Positions 33,856 to 48,000 of a stretch of DNA of 64,000 nt are shown here, piece after piece (positions within the stretch are counted from its first letter, which is position 1; every line of letters starts with the position of its first letter). Source of the stretch: Prunella strophiata (Eukaryota > Chordata > Aves > Passeriformes > Prunellidae); the NCBI GenBank assembly GCA_036583965.1, contig JAZBQD010000014.1, positions 64,572,395 to 64,636,394 on the forward strand. The letters are read 5' to 3'. The notes beneath the pieces are model-generated. The model worked only from the letters and a program-made list of their open reading frames with translations. It made no database searches and was not told the origin of the DNA. A program made the position numbers and the translations under genes.

Positions 33856-36800
33856 TTCAGGGTTCCTATCCCAGGGTCTGTGTTTTGCAAACCTCTCATG
33901 GTGAGGTGCAGCAGAGGCAGAGCAGAGAGCATCACACTCCTCTTGGGGAAGAGAGGGGAAAATGGACAAATTGCAAGAGCAGACAAGGTTGTCCTGCAAG
34001 AGAGAGGCAAGCTCTGCCATGCAGGGGCAAATCACGAGCTTGTACAGGGCAAGACTGGATCACAAGTCTCTGCTTAATTCACGTGCAGACTCCTCATGAG
34101 TGACTTCAGCAAAGACAGACACATCATGCAAAGACCATGAGCAGTCTCCCCTCTCACTGTAGGGGCTGTGCAGAAGTCCCTGTGTGTCTGCAGAACCGAG
34201 CATTAAAGGAGTTCTAATATTAGGACAACAGAGAAACAAGAAAGGAAGGAGCAGCATGACTTGTGCTGTCAACTTTAAAGTCTACTCTGCGTGTTCACAG
34301 CCTTTGATACCTTCATGTGTAGGCAGCACGCTATATAAGGTTATAAACTTATGTATGTTTTTGGAATATTTGCATAAGGAAATGAATGCAGTAAATCTGT
34401 TGACGTCGTCAATGCAGAACTACCGTAACTCTAAAGCTTTCTGCACTGCAGTGATGATTATGAAACTGGTAGGTAGTTTATGTTATTAACTCTAGGCATC
34501 ATCTCTAATAAATACTCATAAAACACACCAGCAAAAGCATAAACTGCAGGAACATGAGTAGGAAATTTGTGACATGCCCTCTATCACAGATAAATTGTTA
34601 ACACTGCTGTTCAGTAATTATTTAATCAAAAGCATACTTAGGGAAAATCTGAAATAACAGAGATTTCATTTTTTAGACTAAGAGTCCTATCTTCATGTTA
34701 ATTACTGAAGCAGGGTTAGAGTATATTTTAATAAAAGTGTGAGATGGTATTGAAATTCAAATAACTCCTCTGAGGTTTTATGGTTCATATAAAATGCAAA
34801 GAAATTCAGAAAGAAATTTTTTCCAAATTAATAATTCTTTCTTAAAGAGGGATAAAGAATTAGATGTTGTCTTCTAAAAGGACATTATGTTTTGTCATGA
34901 GTTTCTGAAAAAATATTCATATCATGGATAGGAAGGATATGTCATGTAAATTACATTCTTTCCTTTCTATCCTGAAGTGTTTTTTTCATTCAAAAGATAC
35001 TGCATCTTTCATCATTCAAGGCCTCTCTGCATTGACCCTGGAAAATACTGAAATATTGTTTTTATCTGTCCTAAATCAGGTGAACAATAAAAAGATATTG
35101 ATTTTTTCATACAGTATAAATAGTTCACGAATGTATAAAAATTTAATTCAGCATTCAGTGGGTCAAATACTAGTTTGTGATAAATTAGCAACAAACAGTG
35201 GAGCTGGTCTATGTTACAGCAACTGGCAGTGCTGTTCAATTTGTCAGCAGTGCTGCACTTCCATCATTTAATAGCTTCAAGAGATAATAGCATCTGCAGT
35301 TTTGGGTTTTCAAAGTCAGCTTCTTCATTCACTTACTCTTACTCAAGAAGTAGAAAGGACTTTGCAGCAAAATCTTTGCACTGTAAGAAAACATCTCACT
35401 TGCCCTTCTCACTGGCAGTGGCTGCTGCACTCTGAGCTTGGCCATCACCAGTAGGGAGCTGCTGAGGAGCTGATGGCATGAGAACATGAGTCATGAACAT
35501 GTCCCAGTCCCCCAACTAGTGTAAATCAGTGTAACTGCACTGTTACAAGCTCCAAGGACAGAGATAGCTTGTAAATACAGAAAATATAGGGGTTGTGCAA
35601 CATAAATAAAGCCAGAAGAGACAATTCAATCTCCTGCCCCAAAGCAGAGTCAGTATTATTGTGTCACTTCTGTGAAATCTTGTGATGGTAAAGACTCCAC
35701 AATTCTTCCAGACAGCATGTCCCTGTGCCTCAGTACCTTTATGATGATAACATTCTCCCCTAGTGTCTAGCCTAAATATTTATTTTTACAGTTTAAGTTC
35801 ATTTCTGCTTTAGCTAATGACTGACACCTAAGTTCTTTCATCCTAATTAATTTCTCACACCCTGAGCTTGATGCAGCTTTGCTTACAATCCAGTCTGGCC
35901 ACAACTGTGGTGAACCTGAGACTGCTTATTGGACTTGGAGAACTGTGAGTCTCAGGCTGGTGTATCCATGCCTTCTCTAGAGGTCTGAAACTGGCACACT
36001 TCTCAGTCTGAGAGATCTTCCAGTCTGCTGAACTGGCCATCAAACCATGAAACATTCATTGCCTCTGGAAAGAGTCAAAGTAATGCTCGTGAAAAAAATC
36101 AGAGTCTTAGCATTGGGGTTTTTTTTTTTAGTTTTGTCACATATTACAGGAACATTCTGTTAGGGTTTTTAACATAAATAAGTACAAAGACATGTTTTAG
36201 GCTGTGTGATTAGTACAAAGGAAAGCACTATCTCATCAGTGGGATAATGCTTTCTTTCTAAGTTGTAGCACCTCTAATCTTGTGCTCTTTAGTGAGATGA
36301 CAAACGTCAGCCTGCACATTAAGTGGTTTTAAATGGCATGGAGTTTTTGTTGCATTATGGTTCCAACTAATGCTTAACATTATTATCTCTTATGCTCATT
36401 AAAGGAAATGTTTAGTTTCCTATCAAAGGAAAGGACTTAGTGTTAGGTGAAGAAAATAGCATTGGTTTGAAAATAAAATGGAGTATAAGTAAAAAGAAAG
36501 AGCTATTGCTGGTGAAAAGGGCTTTGATGAAAACATTATTGAGAATGGCAGAAATGTCTTTTTCTCTGATAATTTCTTCTCTATTAATGGCCTATTCTGC
36601 TATGATCAATAAAAACTCCTTCAAGGGTCACAGTGCTTCCCAAGTTGCTTATTGCAACAGAAACAAATTGGTTCAAAGCCTTTCCTGAGTAAACAGTTAC
36701 TGATAACACTTTACCCTTCCTGTTCACTGCTCTTCACTAGGGCTTGGTCTCCTCTAGCAAAGCAACTGGAGACAGCAGCCTTGGCTAAACCTCAGGCTGG

Positions 36801-39800
36801 GGGGCATTTCCACAAGGGGGAGATTCACTGTGGCATTTTCCTGGCCCCTGCTCAACCTCACTTGGAACCAGGGTCAATTCACTTCCCTTCTCCTGGGATG
36901 GAGGGAGGAGCTTGGCATTGTCTGGTGGTCAGAGATATGTGTAGACTTTTCCAAGGCTCTTGTCCTCATTGCTGACTCTCAGCCATGCTTTAGGGCCTGG
37001 AGCTCTTCCTCTGTTTTTTTAATCCTCCCATTCCACTGCAGAACCCAGAAACACAGTTTAATGATGTCCTTCTGAGGTCTCCAAGCCACTTTCCTCCATG
37101 AAATTTTCCAAGAACCATCAGAGTATGGACAGATTCTCTAGCAAACTCCTTTTTGCCTCCTGCATCTTTAGGGAATGGTCCCCTTGAGAATGGTCCCCTT
37201 CTAAGACCCTTGCTGACTTTTTTAGAGTGGCAGCAGGCAAGAATACCTGAAATTACTAAACAGGGTTATTTTCTCAGATCAGGCACATTCTTCTGGAGTA
37301 AAATTGCAATGTCTCAGAGGACCTTTGGGCCTGTAGAGAGGATCTGGATTGGTGCCTGGCACGTAGGCATGTGATCTCCTCACTCTTGCCCACAAACCTC
37401 CTGCTGTCTGCAGGCTGAGAACCTTGTGCCCCAAGCCCTTGAGGTGATGAGTTTCTCCAGCCCAACTAAGTGTGTGGAGAGCAACTGCAAAAGCTTAGCT
37501 GGTTACACAGCTATGTTAATTGCTTTGCCTCTGGGTCTCTAGTATCATTTAGTTTTCCTGAGAACTCCTCACAGTTAACCAAATACTTGCAGCTCATCTC
37601 AGACACTTCTACACCACATAAAAACCTTTCCTAAGCAGGCAAGTAATTCTTTCCACTTCAAGTCAAATGAATGGATTTCTGTTGGAGCCTTTTGCTTGTG
37701 ATTAATACCAACAGTGAAAGTAATATTTAATTTGCCTCATGTCCCTCTAAAAGACCAAAACTGTCCTGACAACCACTCAGATGTCTGGAAGAACAAGCAG
37801 ACTCTCACCATTGCCCCTTCTATGAGACAATCTTGCTTTTTCAGAAAAAGCTTGTGAACTTTAGAGGACAGGGGGAGAGAGAGAAGTATTTGTACTGACT
37901 TCTTGTACTTTTCACCACTTCTGTGACTACCAAGGAATTGGTGCTTCTTTTGGTCATTTCATCCCACAGCCTCATTTTTTCCATACAAATCAAGGAAAAG
38001 AAGCATTTGAGGGTAGGATTTACCTCAGCAGACATAACCTGCAGCCACAGAGTGGAGGTCTACATCTTTGGAAAATCATATTTCATTATAAAAAAAAGAA
38101 GAATTAAACTTTTAAGGAGGGATTCAACTTTTAGACTTCTAAAACATTTAGGACTGGAGAAATAATGTTCAAAAATTGTTGTGTTTTGTTTTTGGTTTTT
38201 TTTTTAAATAAAGTGACCATAAAAGGGCCTTTAAATAAGCAGATCACATGCACGACCATATAATCTGACTAATTCATTAAAAGAATCTCACCTAAATGTC
38301 TAGGCTGGGACTCCAGCAGTTCAGGCTGTTTTATCCATGTTTCTCACAGGACTGAAATTTTAGTCATAATTTTATTCATAGCCTGCTCTGTAACTGAACT
38401 CAAACAAGGTGCTATGTCAGCGAGAGAGGAAAACATGGTGCTGCTGGTTTTTTCTCTGGTCCTTGCCAAGTTGTCCTCCCTCATTTATTTCCACAAGAAT
38501 CTGCTCTGTGTCTGTTCCAAAAAGAGACACTTTTCTCTCTGCAATGCATAGGAGGAAGGCAAAATGTGTCTGAGATCCCACAATGCCATCTTTATTATTT
38601 GGAGATAAGTTTGCCTTGCAGAATGAATTTTCTCTCCCAGAATTCAGAGTTTGCCTTTCCATTGAGGTTTGACTTTTTAACCACACATGAAAGCAACAAC
38701 TTACTTGTGCTGGTGGGGATCTCTTGCACTGTTAAAAGTGTGCTTCCTGAAGTGTACACAGATGACCTCTGTCAGAGACTGAATAAAGACAGACATGGGC
38801 TACAGGAGCCTTTGTTTCAACCCAGTGCAAAGCTTCCTAAGTTCTTAGTGCTAAACTGTTAGTCTTGAAGTGGGAACTAATACAGGGAGGTCTTTTTGCT
38901 GACATTATACAAGAGGCCAAGCTGGAAAGTCAGTTATGGTCCCTGTGCCTTTAAAGTCAGTAGATGTGTGAATTAGCCATCCATAATCTTCACAGATGCC
39001 AAATTAAAACTGTTAAAGTGAGAAAGAAATATATTGGAAAACCTAGCAAGCATTCAAGTCTAAACTCACTGTTCATCTTGATCTTGTTGATTTGGAAGAT
39101 TTGCATTTCAGACCTTTCAGAAGACATTAAGTTATTCTTTCAATCATCTCATAGTGTCAACATACTGGTCCAATATTAAGGTACTCATATATGCAAACTC
39201 TCCTCAGTTTACACACTATTCATATGTGATAACTTTCATCTTGGTTATAATAAAGACTGAAGCAACAATTTTCTAAGCCAAAAAATTAACATTCCTAAAC
39301 TAAAACACTGTTTCCTGTTCATAAAGTTGATTTGGGCTCAGAGCTTCTGTGGTTTGAGTGTGGAGGAGGTTGCACTGCACAAATTAAAGCAAATACATTT
39401 CCTTCCAAGTGGTGCTGTCAGAAAGTCACTTCTGCTAGACTCCAGCTTTCATGTAGAGGCGTTTGCAGTATCATAAATACCTGCTCTTCCTCCTCACGTC
39501 AAGAGACCCTGAGACCTTGGGTTCCCTAATTTCCTTTTTGAGCACAGATTCCCTGACAGGGTTCACCAGAGTTTAGCTTAGTTTAAATTTGGTGCCTGGT
39601 GGGTTGAGTTCTTTCTTTTCTTTCTTTAGCCTTTGCTGCCTTCTGTTAAAAGCTGTCATGCATTTGAAGGTCTCTGATTAAAGGCTAGACTTTACCTTTT
39701 CTGCATAAAACAGCAGGAATCTGAGTCCTATAGCCCCCAGGAGTGGATTCTCATTATTTCCCTCATGTACTCCTTTCTCCTTCTCAAAGCCACCTTTTAT

Positions 39801-42800
39801 TCCTCCTCCCCTGGTGCACTTTGCAGTGTCTCTCATTCTGAAGCTGGCTCAGTTAGAGCTAGGGGAACTCATTCCTGGTGTTGTCTTGCAGAGATTTCCC
39901 CACCTGCTGGATTTTCTACTTGTTCACCAAGTCAGCTAGCTTTTAGCCCCAAAAGACAGGAATACTAACAGGATCAGGCAAGGCCTTTATAACATCCATC
40001 TTCAGTTCAATGGATGTGATTTTTGTTAAAAAATTAATTCCTTTACATATTAAAATCATCCTGCTGATGAGTTCAATGTTCCTCTGGCTTTGTGTGTCTG
40101 AGCCAGGTAACAGCAACAATTACAAGGACATTCCCCTGCTGAACCTCAAAGGAACACACCATCTGCATTGCTCCTGTCTTACAGCCTGGGTGTATTTAAC
40201 TTCAGGGTTCAGGGATTTGGGAAAATTTCTCACCTTTATGTTCTCTCCTTGTGCCAAGGGTCTACAATCACACACCCTTTGCCCCAATATCTGTTAATGT
40301 GGCAGAGGACTGATTACAATACAGGCAGCCACTGCACCTACACAGGGACTCCTCTTAGCCCTGACCCTGCTACATTTTGTCCCCAGGACTGACCCAGCAG
40401 CATGTTGCTGTTGCATTAGTATTTCTGATGATTTGGTTTTTCCTAATCTATAATTTAATTACAAAAATTGAAATCTAATATAAACATATTCCCACTGTGC
40501 CCAGGAATGTCTTTTTTTTTTTTTTTCTCATGTCTTTACAGCTGAAAATGTATCTGTGGCATGAAATTGAAGGATCTCCACTGATTTTCAAGGAATAACT
40601 TTTGAGTTACACCACCATAAATATCAGGGAATCAGACCAAGTTATTCTTTAGCACCATTTGAATTCACAAATCCACTAGTACTAACCCTCCTGTGATCAT
40701 AGCTCTAGTTAAGTAGACTAAGGGGGCTGTTTTTATAGATAAACCTTTGTTTATGTCTCACCAGGCTTCATATTTACTGCTTAAATCAGTCAAAAAGTAC
40801 TCACAAAACCAGGAAACAACTGGTTTATGACTCATATATTACTAGGTCCAAACTGTTCTTAAACTGCTCCTGCCCAGAGTTAACATATTTTTTAAAATAA
40901 ATCCCAACTGTCAGTGGATGACTAGAGGTACAGAACTCATGTCTAAAAAATTATTCAGTTCCTAATGTCGCATTGTGTTAAAAAAATTGTGAATTAGGCT
41001 AGATGTTTCATAATGCTGGACATCTGTCTTTGACAAATAAATATGTCATAGTCAAGCAAAACAGCCCTAGGAGAATGTTAAAGATGCTACTGTCCTTTTA
41101 AAAAGAGACTAGCATAACTAATTAAAAGAGTTAAGGCCATGTTTTCCACAAATACAGATGAACAAGCAGCTAAAGATTATTATGATGACAGTAAAGACTG
41201 TAATTTCATAAAGTGTTATCTGTAGCTTGTATCATACATCTGAGCTCTGTGAATGACCCTCTATGTGATTCACTCAAAAATGTGGATTTTGCCTCGTTGT
41301 TCCTGTTGATTGTGGGTTTTACCTGGTCATTTGACACTCTATTTCCTATATGATTTTTTCTGTGATTTGGTTTAGGTTCTGAGAGCTGAGAAATGCAGCA
41401 GATATAAAGCAGGGTAGGACTTTGAACTCTGTTCCACCTGCTAATTCTCCATTGGATATTCAGCACAAACTTGTCACAGAAGCAAACTACATCTCAACAT
41501 GTAGGAAGTGAGGAACAGAGACAATACCAAGGAGAAAGCATTTTCTCTTTTTGTGAGCTATTTTTACCTCACAGACTGTTATTCCACTGAGCAAACTCAA
41601 GATAGGCAAAAGAAAATGCACTTTGCAGGCTCATCTTGGACCAGTTGGAATCCTCAATATCTTTAATGTGCTCATATTTTTACCACTTGGCTGGTGATGC
41701 TGTGTCTGGCAGATTGCTGTGGCAAATCCAGTAACATTTCTTCTATAGACCAGCCATCCTGCTGTATAATAAAGTAACCCCAAAATCTGCATTTTATTAG
41801 AATAGATGCCATGATTATCTAAGAACAGCCTGCTGGGAACTTGCAGAGTGCAATGCTACATTTATATTTTCTGCAATAAAAATGGCAGTCTGACTCCAGT
41901 TCAGCACTTTCCTCACTGCTTTTTCTGGACAATGACAGTGTCATTGTTATCAATGATTATCACCATCTACCTTCTCTGCATTTCAATATTTCCTTATACA
42001 AGTGTAGGTGATATTCCATTAATCAAGATGTTGCCATTAAAAAAAAAAAAAAAATGCCCAGAGGAATCTTTATCAATTTTCTCATGTTGAGTCTAAAAAC
42101 AACCCTTTTGTAACAATGGTTTTCACTCCTTATTGCTAAACCTTTCCTATTCTCTCCCTGTGGATGCAGAGTCTGCTGAAAATATATTATCATTGGGATT
42201 GTGTTTCTCAAAAAAGCAGAAAAGCATAGATATCAGGAAGTTAATCATGGACCCATGAAGAATCACAGACAACAGGCTGAAAACTGAAATTTGACAGTTA
42301 TTAGGGAACAGGATTAAAAAAAAACAAAAAAAAAAAAAAAAAAAAACACCTTTACCTTAGAAGCAGAAGCAGACTTTGAGCTATCAGAACACATACTGAA
42401 AAACAGCATTTCAGAGGGATTTCTGGTTAATGCTTTGGAAGAACAGACAACTATATGGATTAAGTTTTTCTTCACCTAAATGCTTTTCTGCAGTACTTTC
42501 TCCTACATTATCCTATTGAAGTGGGATTTTGCACTCTTGGCTCCCTAGGAATGCACCTCCAGCCAAAGGATTTACCCAATGCCTCTTTATCATTTCAAAA
42601 ACCAGCATCAGCACTATTTGTGATGAAGTGTACTAGCAGAAACATATCTCACTGTGATTACACACCCTACCTGTGTTCTTAGCTCAGCAGGTAGCTCCCA
42701 TCCTTTCCCCATCATCCTGGCAGCTACATCTCCACAGTGCCTGTGTCCTGACACAGAACACAGCTTGATTGGGGATTGCTGGGTGGGATGTCCTACACAT

Positions 42801-44149
42801 TTGTCCAGTTGGTGCCCCCAAGACTGTGTTCAGTTCTCATTCTGTTTAATACTGGCAAAAAATGAAGCAGATTTCCCTTTCCACGTTACTGTGACAGCTT
42901 GCCACATCACTTCTTGACAGCTTTTTTCAGCCTGTTAGAGCAGAATGATGAACTATCATGAGAGGGTAAAACTCCACCAATTTGTTTGCCTGATTGAAGA
43001 TTTGTGGCAGGTCTCCTGAAAGCCCCTCTGTGATATCAGCTCACACAGGGAGCTTCCCCTCAGCTCATGCAGGCACACAAAATGTTCACAAAGATGATGT
43101 ACAGGCTGTTGAGCATCCTGGTGAGTGTGTAGCTCAGCTTCCAACATCTCACATCTGGCAGAGATTTTCCAGTGCAACTACTGAAATCCATGGGCTGCAT
43201 CTGTGTTATTAAGCCAGTAGAAATGTTCTTACCTCATTTTTGGAATATCAGAATCTACAAATAGTTCTGCTAATCTTAGGCTGGCCATAGTAACCTGAGG
43301 TCATTTTTTAAAAATGGCTTTGGGAAGGAGGAAGCTCCCAAGTGTAGCTGTTGGAAGGGTTGGACATCCTGCCCACGTAACACCAGATGAATTAATCTCC
43401 TCCAGTTCAGTGTCCCTGCTTTCTAAGCATTTTTTCTGGGTTGGGATGAACCTGTCTCCCTTGAGGTTTCTGCCTCTCTGCACTGATGACAGAGGGAGCT
43501 CTGGGATACACATGGCTAGGCTCCAGGCCTTTGAATTATTAAGATTAAATAGGATTAAGTTCACCCATTTTGCTGATTTTTTTTCACCTATGGTAACAAT
43601 ATCCTGGAATTACTGAATTTACCTAACCTTTTTTCTTCTCACTAGAAGTTTGGAGGTATTAATTTTTTATCACTTTAAAATTTCAGAATTTTAGCACAAA
43701 CTACAATGTATATTACCAGTGGAAATATTTTTATATAGTAGGGATTTTACCACATGCTTCAGTTGTTTTTATATCCATTATTGCTGTGCCATTTTAATGC
43801 AATTTTCTGCAGACTCCCGTGTTATTAACCTGCATTCATCATTTATATCCCTCTCCTGAGGCTTGTTGTAAGACTCTATAGAAAAAGATAAACAAATTAC
43901 AGATAGGGGAATTAATTGTTGCCTGACTGGAGCACCCCTCCCAAGGAACTTTAGGATCTCTGGTTGGAATGGAGCAGCCCATAGGCCACACTGATGGGAA
44001 GGGTGGGAAGAATGATTGAATACAACTGGACAAACCCATACACAGGGAAACACACAGATCAGGGCAGATATGAGAAAATGGAAGGCAGTGAAAGTGAACA
44101 AAATCACTGCAGGCCTCCAAGGAAGGAAGATCTGCAAATCAGACATTAA
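33856..44149. other. Long gene-poor stretch
   Basis: About 10 kb without a supportable gene or named repeat. Homopolymers are a T run at 40512-40526 and A runs at 42039-42054 and 42316-42346. At 34332-34411 an AT-rich block holds TATATAAGG and a TGACGTCG motif. Open frames up to 115 codons (34924-35271) have no recognisable domain. Somewhat GC-richer islands near 36770-37000 and 42660-43200 contain no visible exon. Confidence 0.5.
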
Positions 44150-44820
44150 ACACTCCTCCCAGCCAGGCTGGCTCCCCGTTGCACACACAGCCTTTTCTAC
44201 AAGCCATGCCACCTCTGATGAGCTCTGCCTCTTCTTTCTGTTTAGGTCCCTGCCCACTGAGGTTCAGGCACAGAAATCCCTGTTCCCTCAGAAGGGAGAG
44301 GAGACAGAGTGGCTCAACTCTTCCTGGGTGTCCCCTGGTCCCAGCCCCATCTCCAGCCCAGGACAGCTGCCCAAGGCTTGGCAGCACAGCCCTGGAGCAG
44401 GGCAAGGGGAGCGTGGGGAAAAGGAAGAAGGACCACAGGGCTGAGAGGGAAGACATTGTTAAAAGAGCAGCAGAGAGAAGAAGAAGGGACATGAGAGTGA
44501 AGTGAGAGGAATGTGAGGGCACATCAAAGAGATTGTGTCTTTTAAAGAAGCATATGGTGCCTTGAACCTCAGGGGAGCTGTGCTGTGCTACAGTGGGTAA
44601 TGACAAAGAGTAACAGCCTGTCCCTTTCCCTGAAAATCCTGTGGTTGAAACAGATAAAATTTGTCAGAGGAGAGATGAGTGACCAGCCCAGTGTCCACCA
44701 GGAGCTCTGCACTGGAGCCCTGGGAGCAGCCAGGCAAAGCCCAGCCAGGTGTGCCAGCAGGGAGGGACTGCTGCCCTCGGAGCAGGGGCAAAACCTGGGG
44801 GCAGAAAACTGAGACAAGGC
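44150..44820. other. GC-rich patch with overlapping open frames, not assigned
   Basis: This patch is clearly GC-richer than its neighbours but poor in CpG, so it does not look like a promoter. Open frames of 155 codons (-, 44606-44139) and 108 codons (+, 44179-44505) overlap. On +, a good acceptor TTCTTTCTGTTTAG|GTCCC sits at about 44245 with an open frame after it. No motif is recognised. It could be an exon of an unknown transcript or simple compositional drift. Confidence 0.35.
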
Positions 44821-45424
44821 AGAGGGTATGGAAAGGGCAAGGGAAGGGTGCAAAGCTTGGCTCCAGTAAGGTTTGCTAGGCTGACCTCAAGTGTACACAG
44901 AGCCCATGAGAGAGTGGGAGCATGACTGAGTCCTTTGCTTGGAGCAAAAATAGCGGCTGTGAAAGAAACGGGAAAGAGGCAGGCAGATACAAAAGAGAAG
45001 AAAGCTGGGGAAGAAAGGAAAAGAACATGAAAACACTATCCTCAAAACCAAGGCAGACATGCCAACCATATTAATTTCCAGTACAAATGCCCTTCCTCCA
45101 CTGCAGCTCAATGAGGGATCTGACCACAGTTAAGTTTAGGTTGTGTGTTTTCAATAATAGTAATAATCACAACAAAAAAGCCAAAGCTCAGAATTAAAAG
45201 TAAAAGGCTCAGCTTAATTCTGAAAGAGGAACAGAAGGAACAGCTTTGCATGGAGGTGAATGTGTTTTTCTCTATCTACAGAAGAGTTTTGTGGGTGGTT
45301 TTAAGAAGTTTCAGTGGTGGAGCTGATAGCTCTAAGAAACAATCTCTTCTGTTATATTCTACAGCTATTTTTTAGCCACAGCTGTCAATCACACTGCTTT
45401 CCAAAGAGAAATGTCAGTATCTCT
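44821..45424. other. Gene-free stretch
   Basis: Purine-rich on + up to about 45020, then AT-rich. Nothing recognised. Confidence 0.5.
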
Positions 45425-45490
45425 GCTCTGTAGAGACAACAGAGATGAGAAAGAGCTTGCCCAGTATCAGTCAGTGCAGTATCTGTAGGG
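45425..45490 (-). repeat. Possible MIR-like / CORE-SINE fragment
   Basis: AGAGATGAGAAAGAGCTTGC followed by CCAGTATCAGTCAGTGCAG resembles the antisense of the CORE-SINE middle ('gagaagtgacttgcccaggtcacacag..agtcagtggcag'). The similarity is weak and short. Confidence 0.3.
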
Positions 45491-45969
45491 CAGCCAGTAC
45501 CAGCAAGAACCTCACCAACAGGGTCCCAGCCTGGCCCACGCCCCCTCTGTGAGGGCTGGAGGGAGTTAGTGTTGATCTGCTGGAAAAGTCCTGCACCTCA
45601 CTCAAAACCACAGGGTAGATTGCCATTTGCCTTGACTGCTGTGTGGCCAAAGGAGAGTGGTCACTTCCATGCCACATCCCAGACTGTGGGGATCTCTACT
45701 GGAAACATACACTGGAATTGATGAATGCAGGGGAGGGAGTCAGGTTTTCCAGCTTCATTGTAGTCATTCAGTGTATGACTGGGAGGAAGCAATTAGTGTT
45801 TTGGGCAATGATATCTAAATCCTGAAATAGACACCTCTGTTTAATTTTTGTGCTGTAGAAAGAAAATAAATCTACACACAACAGCAGCAGCAATAACTGG
45901 AAATTAGGGAGATGTTTTCCGCACTTGTGCAAACATGACCTGTTCAGATGCTCTTGTACCTTCTCCTGC

Positions 45970-46056
45970 AGCATCTGGTGCTGGCCTCTCTCTGACACAA
46001 GATGCTGGGCTGGATTGGACTTGGGTGCAGTCCAGCCTGAAAATATCTGTGTTCCT
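45970..46056 (+). mobile_element. CR1/L3-like LINE 3' end fragment
   Basis: GCATCTGGTGCTGGCCTCTC, then GACACAAGATGCTGGGCTGG and ATTGGACTTGGGTGCAGTCC, track the L3-type CR1 3' end 'gcacctggcattggcc..gacaggatactgggctagatggacctttggtctgaccc'. Only the terminal 90 or so bases remain. Confidence 0.6.
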
Positions 46057-47038
46057 AAAGAAGTTGTGAAGTTCTCTCACATTCTGTTCCTCAATCTGTA
46101 TAGAAAAACCCAAATAAAGCATAATCTTCTCCTCTGAGAAATCTCACATTACATACTTTCTTATATTCTGAAGCAAAATTCCTTTCAATACTCTCTTCAA
46201 AGCACTTGTACTCCTGACAGGGGTTTTGTAGTGTGCTTATCAAGGCTCTGTTTTCCCAGCGGAGAGCCACAGCTCATTACTACAGTCACAGAGTCTTTGC
46301 ATAGTGGGTCTTAAACACCTTGTTGTTCTCAAAACTGTCTGGTCAGCTCATTCTTGAAATGACCACCTAAAATATCAGAGAGTGGGTAAAGATGCTCTGT
46401 TTGCTTTGCAGTTTCTAAGTATGAAGATCATTTAGCACCTTTCATACTTCCAATCTGCATTTTTTTAAGCCAGAAAAAAAGAATTAGGAGATGAAAACAT
46501 GGCTTTTGAATCTGAATTCCATCATGCCATGGAAAAATATTCTTCTTGTGCTACAAGTGGAGGATAGATGAAGAACAGGTATTTGTTTAAAAACATGAGA
46601 GGCCAAACTGGTGCATGGATGAAATTATTCATTTTCATTATCTCCTAAATTCAGATCAGTGCTCTTTGAATATAGTTTTTACTATTAAAAAAGAGATTGT
46701 GACTTCTATTACATGCACCTTGCTTCACAGGAGAAAAATGTCTATGTTCCTTGATAGACACTATTCCAAAAAAAGCTATGTGATGAATGTGGAAAATGCA
46801 CTGTCCCAGGACACTGGCAGACAGAGTCCAGTATCTGAAGTACAACATCTAAAGGGTTAATAGCAAGAGATGTGCCTGGTTTTCTTTGAGGGCCAGGCTC
46901 AGAGGTGATGCTCAGTATAAGAAACTGGTAGAAAATGGATCCAGCCTTGCAGACAGTGGTGAGCAGCCTGGAATTTCAGACAATTCTGTGGGAGTGATGA
47001 GGGAAAATTCAAATCCATATGACAATAGTTTTAGGTAG

Positions 47039-47082
<44 letters not shown>

Positions 47083-48000
47083 CAAAACCTTTAAGAGGAT
47101 CCTTAAGTTATGGATTTCCAAAAGCTGGGAAATTTATCAGGGAAAAAAAAATTGCTAAATGTTTGTATTTTATGTCATTCCATGTCACTTAAGGAATTAT
47201 GAAACATACAAAGGAAGATGACAAAGAAAACAACCAAACCTCTAAATTCAGGTAATGAGTCAAAGCAGAGAAACCAATCAGCCAGATTCATCATCTTCAT
47301 TTCATCCAATTTACAGCCACTGTAGAGTTGACCCCTGTAGGAAAAGAAAGACCAGTCAGTTATTGCCCAGTCATGTTGGGTATTACAATCCCTCCCCACA
47401 GACCACTAGTGGCCCATACATTGATTTTGCAATCAGGCCAAAAGCAACATCCTTAACACCACACTGGATTATTGCCCTGACTCTGACTCAGGGAACATTT
47501 CCTCAAGCTCTTGTGTTTTCCTTGGAGACCTTTCCATCTAAACATTGACCAAGCTCAACCTGCTTTAGCTTTTGAAATATGACAAGGTAATAAATCAGAG
47601 CCACAAGCAAGCAGGGCAGCTGGGCTATTGCAGTTGGAGGGAAGGCTGCCATACAGTGCCATTTCAAGCTTCCCATTTCACACTGCCAGCAGCACTGTGT
47701 CCAAACCATGCCCCAAGGCAACAGGACCCTCCTGTGATCCCACACTCCAGGGAAGGGAAGGGATACAGGTAGTCAGGCCATGGTTTCAGTGATTTTCAAA
47801 ACTAACCTTGATGCCACAGACTTCTCAAACACTCCACAGGACTCTCTAGATACCACTCTTCACAGGTAAGCCCTTGTCTCAGGTGTTAGAAACCTGTCTT
47901 GTGCCCTGGGATGCTCCAGGCTGGAGGGAGGAGAGCAGTAAATCCTGCAGCCCTGCACCCCTGGCAAACCTCTGGTCAGGGGACAAGCCCCAGGATATAG
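46057..48000. other. Gene-free stretch holding a 42-base A run
   Basis: The longest homopolymer of the window, 42 As, lies at 47039-47080, followed by CCCAAAACC. No recognisable retroelement body precedes it. The rest shows no gene. Confidence 0.6.

Noticed and set aside
34924..35271. 115-codon + frame as a gene
   Set aside because: No domain, no splice or promoter context and ordinary AT-rich composition; a frame of this length is expected by chance in 64 kb of six frames.
43778..44257. 159-codon minus-strand frame as a gene
   Set aside because: The translation shows a loosely hydrophobic middle but no recognised family, signal or exon boundary; it partly overlaps the GC-rich patch where frames are open on both strands.
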